Assembly: GCA_039654915.1 (NCBI GenBank) | Contig: CM077594.1 | Coordinates: 87,620,893-87,684,892, forward strand | Direction: 5' to 3' | DNA: 64,000 nt | Source: Aquilaria yunnanensis | Lineage: Eukaryota; Streptophyta; Magnoliopsida; Malvales; Thymelaeaceae | Shown: positions 45,421 through 58,390 of the stretch, piece by piece | How the letters are laid out: the number at the start of each line of letters is the position of its first letter | Position numbering within the stretch: the stretch's first letter is position 1 | The notes under the pieces: model-generated | Database searches by the model: none | What the model was told of the DNA's origin: nothing | Seen by the model: only the letters and a program-made list of their open reading frames with translations | Translations under genes and position numbers: made by a program

Positions 45421-48400
45421 TCTAAGTAAAAAAATAAAAACTACTAAAATGTGCTTTTTTCTAATATAAATGTAATTTTGCATGAAACATCTAATTACTT
45501 TTTTAAAATAGGCATATATTTAATATCATAGTAAAGTACTACGTTTATTTTGGATTACAAAAGTTTAAAAATCATACTTTTCTAAGCAAACAACACATAA
45601 TTTAAAATATCCAAATATATTATTTTTTTTCAATATACATAAGATACTTTTTCAAGACATAATAATAAGTAGTATATTAGAATTGAGGGGAAACACCCCT
45701 ATCCCATGCTAGCTTCACAACTGGTTAATGTTGAAAGTGAACCAAGCTGAGTAATAACTAAGTCAAGTTTGACACAAAAGGAGTATCAAGTTGATAATTT
45801 TTTCAAGCTGAGTAAAAAATATAAGAACATAACATGAATAAATTTTAAATTTACTCACACTCGAGCCAAGATTCAAACTATTCATTCAGATCAAGGACAT
45901 ATTGTTTTGTATGACCATAACCAAATTACCAAGTAGAGTCAACTAATGAGTAAATAAATACTAAGAACTATATTCTGTTCATGTTCAAATTGACGAGGAT
46001 GAATAGGCCATAAATAAACTTTAAACTAAGCCAAGGTCAAATTGTATATTTCCCTTTCATCTCTTAGTGCAATGTTTCTTTATTGATTTTAATGTAAAAA
46101 GGTATGTACCTTACGAAAGGAATTGAGGCACCTTTGTTGATAGGAAAAGTTAATAGCTAGTCAAGTGCACAAGCTGATGGCATACCCTAAACCAAATCCC
46201 TAAGCCCATCCAAGACAGTGAGCTATAGAGTACCACTACCCAAGGATTATAGACATGCCTTGAATGATAATGGGGTAAAAGATTGAGACAAGTTAGTGCC
46301 TCTCATCATAAGTATAAAATCCCTTGGCCAATGCCATTAGACCAAGTGTGATAAACCAAGGTAACTTAGCCGTGGTCACCAAGGAGTAGCTTGTTGGCAC
46401 TAAAGGCTGAGTTGATATCTATTTGGCTAGGTAGTTATAATTCCAGACAAAAAATGATGATGGCAGGAATGTATCCATAATTTGGTGGCCTTGAGGGAAC
46501 TCATAGATGAGAGGCATTTAAGACTATAAAAGAGGAACATTAACTCTGAAAAAGAGATTTCACTCACTTCTTCCTCTAACTTCCTCACATATACAAATGT
46601 CTAATATGATCATTAGAGAGTTCCCTTAGGGCCAAAAACCTCAATTCCCTTCTCTTCATATCCCCTATTCTATTATAGGTAAGCTCAATTTAGGCACTTC
46701 TACCATAGCTATTCAAGCACTAGAATAGGTGGCTTTAAGCCACAAGAAGCAATTTTTTTTTAAAAAAAATCAAACATCAATCATTTTTCTTGTAGTTTTG
46801 GTTGTAATAAAATGAACGATAAACTTAGTATTTATAATAAGAATGGTGTACAATACAAACACATAGTTCAATGTTCAATTGATTATTCTTACTTAAAATT
46901 GTTTTTGTTTTACTGAAGGCATGCCATAAGAAAGAATTGAAAGTCACCGAATTCAGAGCCAAGTACCAAACTAACAATAAGACATACACTTCTTTTTTCT
47001 TTGTAGGGGCAATTACAGAACTCCCACATTGTTTGGCTTAGCCTACATTTTACCATATTTACTTTAAAAAACATACACTTTACCTCCTTTACTTTCTTGA
47101 CGTTGTCCAACAACTTTTAACACATTATACTATACAATAAAACCCGTTTTTGGGTTACTATTCAAATGAAAAGTAAACTACAATATCTTTTCACTTTTGT
47201 CCATTGATTTTAGGTTGGGCTGTAACCCGCTCTTATACAATTGCTTTTTAAAAGTTTGGTTACATTTTCAAAATATAATAGCTTTTCTAGGGCCTATCTT
47301 TCTATTCTCTCACTTTCATTTTATTTCACATTTCTTTTTGGTGAAATGTGTTTCCATTCCTTGTATTATTTCCGTTTCCCATATTAGACCTTAAGTTTGA
47401 TCAGCTTGATATTTTGGACCCTGAAATTAGTAACTACTTAATTATAATGTTTTTATTTGATCTTTTGGTTCTTTTTTCTTTTTATGATGTATTGTTTTCT
47501 AAACTAAAACATTGGTTACCATAGTTTATTTATTGTTTTAGTGAAATAGAGCTTTTTTTCCTTAACTTTTCCTAAGTTAATTGTTAAACTCTTAATGCAT
47601 AAGATTTTTACATTTTTTCTCTGGGTTCCCAAACTTTTTTATTGTTTTTTCTCATTATTATTTTGCTTAATATTGTGATATTATATGATTGCAGCAACAC
47701 ACGGACCTTTTGAACTTCGCTCAAATTATATGGTAACTATATTCCTATAATTTAAAAAAAAATTTATTTTCATAGTTAATTGATATTTAAAAAAAATACG
47801 AATTTACATTTATAAATAAAAAAAATTAAAAAATGTCTATTGTTTATAAACAATACTAATATTCATATCTTTATGATGTGCACCCATTTACAAAAGCAAT
47901 ACTGCAAGACGTGGTTTTATTTTCTATTTGTATTTTTGTTCATTCTTTTCTTTGCGGGGTACACCATTTTTACGGAACTCTATTACTGAATTAAAGAGTG
48001 ATTTCCCATGATTAATGGCTATTTTCAACCATTTAAGGGATCATTCCCTTGAGTTTGAACTTTTTTTTTAGGTTACTTATAGTGTCAAAAATCATGCACA
48101 TGTCTTACTTTCCAACCTAACACTAGTAGAAATAGTGTGCATGAGCCACTTTGATCCCATTTTTAAAATTTTAACATATATTTATAAATATGCCAGTACT
48201 GTACTTCATTGAAATCAAAACTAGGGCCAAAGTATATTATACATTTATACACATACAAGCCACTCTACATTAATAAGCCAAGTTTTTTATTTCACACAAG
48301 TTTAGTTTTACTAATGGCACACCTGCACTCATATATATACATATGAGCTACACACTAGTACAAGATCCTATACAAGGGTTTATCCTAAGTACCTCCTGTA

Positions 48401-49967
48401 CAAGGACTGTTTAAACCCGTCCAAATGCTTCCCTCCTGCTTCCCAGTACAAGATTATTGTAGGAGAGAAACATTTTAGTTAGATTCATTAATAACCATAA
48501 CATAGAACCTTACTTATACCATAAGTAAGTTCACAAGTTGTACTTGTAATCAAACTAAGCAAGCAACCTTCTACAAGTTGTTGGGGCCCCTCAGCCAGTG
48601 TAGTACCTACACATAAATAATAGGGGTTAGCATTCTATAGAATACTCAACAAGGTATTGTGTTCCTACAAAGAAAATCCATAGGACTTTATGTATAATTT
48701 ATATACATTATTGTGACATTAGATCCATTCACTTTTTTTTAGAGCGTGCCAGTAATGATCATTTTATGTTAAAGGTCCCTGCAAACTACCTTCCTTTTAC
48801 ATGGTGAGCTCCCAGCCACTATGCTTCAAATGTATAATCATCACATTCAAGGGTCATATTGGAATACTTTGCCTCTAATTTTCTCCCTTAGTTCTATTTA
48901 TAAGAGAACCCAAAGTCTCTATCCGCATTGAGAGTACCTAGTCTTTATGCTCCTTAGCATTACTGGATCATGGTTAGTATATTATTGGGTTTGCTAGTAT
49001 TCTGCTACAACAAATTTAATTTTCCCCTTTCATGTGTAGGAGTAAGTATATTGGCCTATTTGCTAATTTGTGTCAGATAAGGTGTAATTGCCCCTTAGAA
49101 CCTTAACACCCTTAGGGCAGCCTCGGTTTCATGAGTCCTTTTGAGGATCCCTTGAGCCTCCTAAGGATTATAGGCCATGTAGCACCCTCATTAGCACAAT
49201 TGCTCCATGGTTTAGGTATATTCCACACCAATTCCAACTATGAGCTACCTCTACTATACATATTCTTCTTATGCTCATTTCTTGAACAATGTAGCTATTT
49301 GCACTCATATACAAATTCTACAGCACTCATATACAAATTCTACAGCTAGCATTAACAAAACAAGTACGAGATAACTTAATTTAACCCTTACCTTAGAACT
49401 ATTGCAAGCAAGCACATCACACACACACACACTTCCTAGAATGTGTCTCAGTTTTATGCTTAGCTTTGCACCATTTATAGTAGCTTATTTATCAAACCTA
49501 AATAGATCATTCATAAGTTAAAAATACATATTTCCAAACCTTAAACTAGTTCAAATTGGAACCTTAAGCGTGTTGGTAAAATAGAAAGTCATTTTGTTCA
49601 TTATGCCCATATATGCATAGGAAACCTAAGCCTTAGGTTGCTTGGTTCCAAGCTTGTTAATAAGCTATCCAACTACACCTAATTTAGGCCTTTTGTTCCT
49701 TCTTCAACTAGGAAAAAACTAACAAAATATTCATTATTTCTAGCCCCATTAATTCTAGAAAAACTAGAATATTGGAACACATACATGTGGACAATAACAC
49801 CCCTTTTGTCATAAAATTTTGGCTTTGAAACCATACCACCTTGATCCTTATTAATTGCTTCTCTTATAAGCAGCTAAGAACCAACATATTTGCAACAAAC
49901 CTAGCCATTTTGCATCCCTATTAACCTATAAAAATTTGGACATAACTATCACAACAACAACAACAAC

Positions 49968-50004
<37 letters not shown>

Positions 50005-51189
50005 AACCAAACCCTTCTTCAAATAACAAGGTTCAACTCAATCTTAGCCTTCTTTTCTCCTTACAACCAGGCAAGAACTAATTCAACTACACATAAACTA
50101 GTTCAAATAAACCTGAAAACCAAAACTAGTAGGGACCAAAAAGGAACTGAACTACCCCTTACCCTTGAACCAAACCTTGCATAGGTTCTTAGTTACATAA
50201 GCTTGGTTTCCAAGCTTCTTTGCTTGTTTTCTCTTATCAAACATCCAAGAACCAAGTTTAAATATCATTTTCTAGAAATTACGAAACTAAAGCAAAGCTC
50301 AAAAACAAGGGAAAGAATATAACCACACTTACTTGGACAATTAGCAAGAAATCCTAGCTTAGAATTGTTGCATATATGATTTTCCTTCAAAATCTTGCTT
50401 ATTTGTGATTGAATTTGGGTGGACTGAGCTTGGATCATTCTTGGTTATGGTGGTTTGAAGGTGAGAAAGGTTTTGGGAGGGTGAAGGCTGTAGAAGATGG
50501 AAGAAATGAGTTGGGTCGGCTAATTTGGCTTATAAAGTAAAATAGCATGTGCAGGGCACATGCATGGTCTAAATGCATGCTCTTTCACTCTTGGTCCTCG
50601 AGTGATAAAATGCTGAAACTTCAGGAGTAATTGTAGGTTTTCCCAAGCTAATTTCCTTCTTAACTTAATTACACAATTCCATCATCAAACTTTCTAAGCT
50701 ATGCAACAAAGTCATAAACAATTGCTAGGCTTCATTTTAAACCACCTTAGAACAACATAGTCAGGTCATAATTTCTCAATGATAGAGTGGGAATTACGAA
50801 AAATCGTGATACCTCAAATGTAATATTTTTCTATCCTCTATTCAACCGTACAATAAAAATGAATCATTATGTGAAATAACCAAAATACCCTCTTAGTCTG
50901 GTTTTCCTAAATGACTAATTTGTATGTGGTATAAGCTACTAATAAACTTCTAAAACTAATATTTAGCTTGCAAAAATATTCCAAAGGTATTTAATTACTG
51001 AAATAATGCCATTACCTTAGTAATTAAGGTCTCCTGGAGATAGGGTCATAACACTCTTCATTCATTAATTATTTTTAACATTGACCTCAATAGTACAATT
51101 AATGTATTTCTTGAGATAAAGATTAAGTCTCATCATAATTGTCAGTTAGATGTAAGTCTATTGAGTAGTCCATTGGGTAGTGTAACTGA
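45421..51189. other. Gene-poor repeat-like DNA
   Basis: No gene is supported. 46380-46700 has a TATAAAAG-like motif (ACTATAAAAGAGG) and a polypyrimidine-rich stretch after it, as in some LTRs. At 51053 the - strand begins TGTTATGACCCTATCTCC, and a TATA-like TTTATAAG lies at about 50530 on the same strand, suggesting a - strand LTR remnant. Its other end was not found. Short ORFs here show no family motif. Confidence 0.35.
49951..50005. repeat. Compound (CAA)n(CA)n microsatellite
   Basis: About seven CAA units run directly into about 17 CA units with one interruption near the end. Confidence 0.9.
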
Positions 51190-52775
51190 TTTTTTTTTTT
51201 TTGTTACTTAGAGAGAATAAGAAAAGAGAAAAATGAACTAGTACAGAGAAGATCAATTGGCTAAACGACATATCTAGACATTACAAGACCACTATAAGTC
51301 AGAATCTTGTTAATGAGAAACTTGATATTTGCTACCAAAGTAACATGCTCTAGTTTGAGTGGTCTTGATCCTGAAACCTACTAAAAAACATCCAAACAGT
51401 CTGTAAGAAAAAATGACATTTGTTTTAGCTATTTGCACTACCACTTGAGGCATTTATAAATTGCTCTTAATTCAACTGCAAGAGATGAAGATGCATGGAA
51501 TTTCAAACCCTTCATAGAATAATGCCTTCATGAGATGGTACTACCACACCAAATCTTCCAATGTTCAATTAAGAATCCCATGCCCTATCCATTAAGATTA
51601 CAATAGAAAATGAGCCATATTGTTTTGAACCCTATGCCTTGGCTAAAGTCTTCGGTAAAGTTCCATCCAATCTTGCATTCTTAAGTTTATAGGCAGCTAC
51701 TTGATTTAACAGATGTAGTTCATGATCCTGGCTATACAAAATTCTTGTAGGGCCAGGGGGTCTATTATTAAATAGTAAAGCATTTTAGTGTAGCCAAATA
51801 CTCTAAAGAGTAGTTGCCAAAAAAGATATAAGGAAGAACTAAGCACCATGCGACCTAACCTTTAGAAGACAATCCCCAAACCATTGGATGAATGGTTGGT
51901 TTGCTTATGGCGTTGGAACCAAAAGGGTATGCTTGTAGACAAACATGGATATAGGACAATGTAGGAAAAGATGACAAAGTGATTCTCTAGCATTCTGGCA
52001 ACGAGGGTAGGAAGAATCCACCAAGCAAGATCGTTTCTCCAAATTTTCCCTTGTGGGGAGAACATCCAAGCAACATCTGTATAAAAAAAACATTAAATTT
52101 CTCCAGTAAATCTAAAGCCCACAAAGCTTTAAAAAGCTTATTGGTGTCCATATTTGCATTAGTGAGATGGGAATGAGTAGCCCCTAATTGTTGAGATTTA
52201 TGCTTGGAATACCCTTGTTTAGAATTGAACTTTCCATCAAATGAACCTTCCTAGATAATTTTATCATTGACCAATGCATACTGATTGAGAAGGATTTGAT
52301 GAATACTGTAAGCAATAGGTTTTGGAAATATAGAACTAATTAATTCAATATTCCATGAACCACCACTAATGGACATAAGATCACAAACCCTATAAATTAA
52401 AGAGAATCTTGATGTTTTAATAACCATTAGTTAAGCCAATGTGGATGAAGTGAACCCAAGACTCCAATTATCTATCCAAATGTCTATAGACTCCCACTAC
52501 CAACAATCTAACAAATGTGGGGCATAATCAACTTTCGCACATACAAGAGACTTTTCCAAATATGTGTAGAAAAGGACTCTTTCGCAACTTGCCCTAAGGA
52601 CTTGGCCGCTGCATATTTTGCAGCAAAAACACTATATATTGAAGAATTTTTAAATGTAGCAATATGGCAAAACGTATTCCCTAATAGCACGTGATTAAAC
52701 GGTCTTATATCTTGAATACCTAAGCCTCCCATACATTTTGGGTGAGTCAAGGTGAAACGGTTTCGGAAGTGCAAG

Positions 52776-54261
52776 TGATAAATACTAATAAGTGTATTGT
52801 TATTAAGAGTTTAAATCATCATTATTCACTTTGAGTATAATTAATTTCTATATTCTAAGCATTTTTCCACCGGGTTATTATTCATACGCGTTTTTACTAT
52901 TCATTGAGTTATCATTCACTAGTCACTATTCAAGGACTTACTATTGACACGCGTATTTTACTGTTCATAAGCATTTTTACTATTCATTAATATTAAATAA
53001 TAATTTTTTTTGTAAGTAAAATCATCACTTAGTGACCCTTTACGAGAAAAATCATATCTGGAGCTGTAGATATTGAAACTGAGTGATTCCAAATTCATCT
53101 GAAATCCAACACATAGATCTTCAACTCTGCTTCATTCTGCAAGTTAATTTGATTGTTTTCATTGCCAAAATCTGATTATAGATGAGACTATTTTTTCTTT
53201 CATGTGCTGAAGAGCAATTTCGGTAGAAAAATCATAAATTGAGCTACAGATGTCCGATTTGAATGAGCAAGTTATCGATTAGAAGTTAAAGAAGAGATCT
53301 ACAAATCTTATGCTTTAGAAAAGAGCTGATTCGATGTGTACGATAGTCAAAAAATTAAATGAAGTTGCAGCCTGCCATTGTTGATTTGTATTTACCTACA
53401 TTTTACCATTCTATTTTTACCATTTCACCCACCCAAAAACTTTATAAATAGGCATCTTGGGGGAAGGGTAAAGGATGCCATTTTTCTTAGGCATCATTTA
53501 TGTTCTTGTATCATCTTTAGCATTTCTTCTTTAGTTTTGTTCTAGTTTTCAATACCGAAGCTTTGTCCAATTATTTTCTCGTTCTCTTTCTTGTTCTTCT
53601 TTTGATCTTTCATTCCATGTTTATTTCATCTTTCTAGATGTTGTCTACTTTTATTATAGTTAACTAATCTTCTTTTTGCTAAGGTGAAAGGGTGAAGCTT
53701 TTGTCATAGAGATTATGATTGATTTGAATGGATCACAACGTTAACGGTATTTTCTTTCTTAATCTATTTAACTTCCATCCTTGTTAAGTAGGAGTCTTGA
53801 TTTATCATAGTCTATCATTAGCACAAAAGCTGCTTGATTCCCTCTGTATGACATGGCTCTACCGGCTATATTTGAATCTTGAGTTATTGTAGATAAAAGT
53901 TGACATGACAGATACTTGAACCCATTAACAAGTGTTGGCGTTTTAAGATCAATGAAAATTAATACTAACTGAATACCCCAATTAGGACCTCCTTTATGTC
54001 TAGATCTTTATTGAGTGGTAAGATAGGCTAAAATTAATCATAACCAATATACTAAAAGTGGATCCCTTAACCTTAGCTATTTATTTGAATTTGAGTTTTT
54101 TTAATCAACACATGTCCACACATTGCACTAAAATATTTCCTTGTTACCAAATCTGTAATTTGTATTTCTTAATTCACTTCCTTGTGGTTCGACACTCGAA
54201 CTCCCAAGATTTTATTACTTACAACAACCTACGCTTGGGTTACAACTGCTAAAGTGCAGCA
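52776..54261 (+). repeat. 5' LTR
   Basis: It is about 1486 bp, starts TGATAAATACTAATAAG and ends AAAGTGCAGCA. It contains a TATA-like TTTATAAATAG about 675 bp in (near 53445), a plausible promoter. Several TACTATTCA-type short repeats occur in its first 200 bp. Confidence 0.88.
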
Positions 54262-54300
54262 AGTTTTTAATGCCGTTGCCGGGGAAGTAAAATTAGAGTA
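54262..54300 (+). other. Primer-binding-site region
   Basis: Just inside the 5' LTR the sequence AATGCCGTTGCCGGGGAAG corresponds, with changes at its 5' end, to the GCGCCGTTGCCGGGGA type of plant Gypsy primer-binding sites. Confidence 0.6.
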
Positions 54301-54689
54301 CAAGTTCAATTTTTTTTCTTTTGTTCCTTTTTATTTTGTTTAATTTTTTTTATCATATGAAAGACTGAGCCTCCTACCTCTTCATTAATCATATGGAGGA
54401 CTGAGCCTCATAACCCTTAATTTCTGTTAATTTTATATTTCTTAATTTTTTTTTATTTTTATTGTTGAATGGAAGGCTGAGCCTCCCACCTAACTTGTTG
54501 TTGATATTTGATTTTTCTTGTTATTATTTTGTTAATACATGAAAGCTTGGTCACATACATCAAGTGGTAGATAAGTAAGAGAATCTTCATCTTCTTCAAA
54601 TATAGATGAACATATTAATTAGCAATACGATATCCATTCTCTTCATAATGACCAAGATCGACCTAAGACACGTAGAGAACACACCCCAT

Positions 54690-55676
54690 AAGAAATAGTA
54701 ATCCATCATGTTTAATTTTTTCTGCTGATAAATGTCACTTCAACTTTAAGCCAGGTATTATTCAACTTTTACCAACTTTTCTTGGCTTTGATTCTGAAAA
54801 TCCTTACTTGCATCTGAGAGAATTTGAGAAAGTCTGTCACACATATAACAATCTAAACTGTAGCATGAACACTATCAGGCTTAAGATATTTTCTTTTTCT
54901 TTAAAAGATAAAGCTAAAATTTGGCTAAAGTATCTTAGGTCAGACTCCGTTAATTCATGGGATGAACTGTAACAACAATTTTTGAAAAAAAAAATTTTGC
55001 TCACAGAACAAATTCTTTCAAAAGACAAATCACCACTTTTACACAAAAATCAGGAGAAACTTTTTACCAATGTTGGGATAGATACAAAGATTTACTTAAC
55101 ACATGCTCACACCATAGTTTTGAAACTTGGAGATTAGTCTCATATTTTTATGAAGGTTTGACACCTAGAGAAAGAAAAATGGTAGAAATGATTTGCAATG
55201 GAACATTTAAGGATAAAGATCCTGATGAGGCAATAAATTACCTAGACATGCTAGCAGAAAATGCACATAATTGGGACACCGTTAGTACTTATGAGGCCCC
55301 AGGTAAGACTCAAACTCTTGCATCTAGTGGAGGCATATATCATCTTAAGAAAGACAATGACCTTGAAGCAAAATTTGCATCTTTAGCTAAAAAGGTTAAG
55401 GCATTAGAAATAAAGAAAACTGGTCATTTAAAATTTGTTGAAGAAGTTGTTTGTCACATTTGTGAGATCAATGATCATTCCACTAGCAATTGCCTAACCT
55501 TGCCCTCTTTCAAAGATTGCCTCCATGAACAAGTCAATGCATTGAACAACTTTGAGAGACCAATCCAAAATTCATACTGGGAAACTTACAATCCTGGTTT
55601 CAGAAATCACCCGAACTTCAGTTGGAGAAGTGATAATCATACTCAATCATCACAAACACCTTTACACACCCAGTAA
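54690..55676 (+). pseudogene. Gag remnant with zinc knuckle
   Basis: Frames on the + strand show a retrotransposon Gag domain (FSFSLKDKAKIWLKYL near 54890, LTPRERKMVEM near 55160) and a CX2CX4HX4C zinc knuckle, CHICEINDHSTSNC (about 55455-55496). The longest clean piece is 172 codons (55158-55676). Upstream stops and frameshifts break the domain. Gag would form the particle that packages the element's RNA; this copy cannot make the whole protein. Confidence 0.75.
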
Positions 55677-56700
55677 AATTTTCAACAATTTCAAGGATAT
55701 ACACATTATGTTTCTCCTTTTAGGAAAAATCTTGAAGAATCATTGCATTCATTTATTGAGAAGCAAGAGTCCATCAACACTCAAACAAGTCAAACCATGA
55801 TTGATTTAAAAGATACTCTTGCAAAATTTACATCTGCACTCAATATTCAGGAGAAAGGAAATTTCCTTCTCAACTACAACAAAATCCCAAAGGTCAAACT
55901 ATGGATCAAGTGGAGTCAATTATTACACTCTGTAGCGGTAAGGTTATTGAAAAATCCATTCCTGATCCTTGTGAAGAAGACGATGAGTTAACTTCCAAGA
56001 GTAAAGAATGGGTTGAACTTATACCAAGTAAAGAACAAATTGAATCTCCACCAGCACCTCCATTTCCTCTGGCGTTAACTGTTCCTAAGAAGGTGAATCA
56101 AAATCCTAAAATTTTGGATATTTTCAAGTAGGAAAAGATCAATATCCCTTTGTTGGATGCTATCAAACAGGTACCTTTTGTGCCAATTTTTTAAAGGATT
56201 TGTGTAATGTTAAAAAAAAAACTGAATATAAAAAAGAAAGCCTTTTTGACCGAATAGGTAAATTCTGTTATTCAAAATAACCCTGCTTTGAAATACAAGG
56301 ATCCTAGTTATCTAACAATTTCATGTTTTATTGGAGAACATAAAATTGAATAGGCATTACTTGATCTTGGGGCTAGTATAAACTTACTTCTATATTCAAT
56401 GTACAAAATGGGTGAGTTAAAATCAACAGAGGTAACTCTTTTGCTTGCTGATAAATCAGTAAAAGTGCCAAGATGAGTCATTGAAGATGTGTTAGTCCAA
56501 GTTGATAAATTTATATATCCTATAGATTTTGTTATTTTAAACACACTACTAGTGGAAACCAAGAATTCAATACTTGTCATCTTAGGATGTCCATTTTTGG
56601 CAACTTGTAATACCTTAATTAATTGCAAGAATGGATTGATGAAGCTGACATTTTGGAACATGATATTGGAGTTAAATATTTTTTAACTTGCTTAAGCAGC
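55677..56700 (+). pseudogene. Retroviral-type aspartic protease remnant
   Basis: After a linker with several stops, a retropepsin-like segment reads LLDLGASINLLLYSMYK at about 56358-56410. The active-site triad appears as D-L-G where family members usually have D-S/T/L-G. It is followed by VIEDVLVQVDKFIYPIDFVI and ILGCPFLA, typical of plant Gypsy proteases. An in-frame stop precedes VIEDV. It is inactive. Confidence 0.7.
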
Positions 56701-56939
56701 CACCTGAAAAAGAAGATGAAACTGAGGAAGTTTGCTTCATTGACATTATTGGGAAAAACCATATCAAAGAATGGAGTATCTCTGATCCTCTAAAAAATTA
56801 TCTAGTAAATTCATTTGAATGAATTATACAAATGAATCAGGATATATCTAACATATGTTCATTGCTTGATTCTTCACAGGTGAACGGAAACACATGTTGA
56901 AAACCGAAAGTTTAAGAGCAAAATAAAATTCACACAATA

Positions 56940-57515
56940 AAGTTAAAGATCTTACCCAAAGAATTGAAATACCTAATATCAAAGAAAGATGCTGAATCAA
57001 GATTGATACGTTGGATCAAATTACTTAAAGAAATCAACATTTTGATCAAGGATATGAATGACTTTAAAAATGTTATCGCTGACTATTTGTTAAGACTGAC
57101 AATAAATTCAACAATTGATGCTATACCCATAAATTATTGTTTTCTTGACAAATTTCTATTTTTTGTCACTACAGTACCTTACTTTGCTAATATTATCAAC
57201 TTTTTGGCGATAGGACAGATACTAACCCATTGGAGTGCCTAAGGTAAAAAGAAATTTTTACATAAGGTGAAAAATTTTTATTGGGATGACTTTTATATTC
57301 TCAAATACTGCCCTAATCAAATATTTAGGAGATGTATAACTGAGGATAAGGTCAAAATTGTCATTAAATTTTTCCATTTTGAAACGTATGGAGGGCTTTT
57401 TTGTCAAAGAAAAAAAATGTACAGATTTTGCAGTCTGGATTTCACTGGCTTTCTTTGTTTAAAGACGCATATGCATTTTACAAAGCTTTTAAAAATTGTC
57501 AAAAATTAGGATCTA
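56940..57515 (+). pseudogene. RNase H tail and integrase zinc-binding remnant
   Basis: The frame from LPKELKYL jumps directly into KKDAESRLIRW, the end of RNase H, and on to DLLLR-like and GQILTHWSA segments. A second frame continues with VKNFYWDDFYILKYCPNQIFRRC and a GG block, the start of the H2C2 integrase domain, ending near KNCQKLGSI in another frame. The whole reverse transcriptase, most of RNase H and the integrase core are absent, so the element has an internal deletion at about 56970. Confidence 0.7.
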
Positions 57516-57633
57516 TTTTTTCCTGATTAAGTGGCTAATACGGTACTTCGTGACTATCAAGTTGGTTGTTTCAGTTTTTCATAATAACTGATTTTTTTCT
57601 TTCTCCCTTCTTTCAATTTGTTCTGAAAAAAAA

Positions 57634-58290
57634 ATGGATTATACTATTTCTGTTTTGCGAAAATACTTTCGTTCTCTCCCAATGAATATTCTTAAAAGGT
57701 TTTACTAAGTTAGATGTGAACGATTAAGAGTTTTTATGCACAAGGGCATTCCTGAAGTTATGCGTTGGTTAATTGAAGCTAAGGTCTGTTTGGCTGATGA
57801 AAACCCAGATGCATTTGTGTCTTACATGCCTGGCTCAGGCAAAAGCGCTTATGCCAAAAAGCGAAGAGCGAAAAGGTTATGAGTCTGTCACAAATGTGGT
57901 TTATGGACTTGTGATACTAGATGTCGTTCTTTAGGAATGATGTCTGATAATCGAGAAGATAAAATATAATTCACTAAGAATGGCCTGAGTAAGGATTCTT
58001 TGGATAATACTCGATTAACTCTTGAGACGCATTCTTGTGGATTAGTGCAACATAAACTATTTGGTTTATAGAGTATTTTTCATAAAGAACAAAAGCATCA
58101 TAGTCTTAAAAATCTGACTTTAAAAGATTATGTTTGCCAGTTTGTAAGAAAACTGGATGGGAAGCAAATCCCCGACTCATAGAAGGCATTGAAGCTGTTA
58201 TTGGATGTAAAACCAGAGGAAGCTGTGAGCCACAGTCATAACTACTGTACATACACACCGTTATTGTTGAAAATTTTCTTTTTCTTCTGA
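57634..58290 (+). pseudogene. Unidentified Cys-rich ORF relic carried by the LTR element
   Basis: One continuous frame of 219 codons, starting ATG and ending at TGA 58288-58290, is interrupted by five stop codons but no frameshift, so it was once a protein. It begins MDYTISVLRKYFRSLPMN. The middle has RCERLRVFMHKGIPEVMRWL (after a stop) and EAKVCLADENPDAFVS. A basic patch KKRRAKRL is then followed, after a stop, by a Cys cluster VCHKCGLWTCDTRC, which looks metal-binding. Late in the frame comes LTLKDYVCQFVRKLDGKQIP. I do not recognise the family. It does not resemble gag, protease, RT, RNase H or integrase. It lies between the integrase remnant and the LOG-like pseudogene. Confidence 0.65.
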
Positions 58291-58390
58291 TGATAATCTA
58301 CCTACTCCTGTAGGTGTAATAATTGCATTATTCTTTCATCTCTATAAATGTATGTTCTTCTTTTCATTTTTCACACGGCTAAGGATAGAA

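Noticed and set aside
48124..48400. CACTAGTAGAAA near 48124, similar to a CACTA (En/Spm) terminus
   Set aside because: I found no inverted partner and no 3-bp target duplication; CACTAGTACAAG near 48353 is in direct, not inverted, orientation.
49936..50184. 82-codon frame with a Thr/His run
   Set aside because: It is produced by the (CAA)n(CA)n microsatellite.
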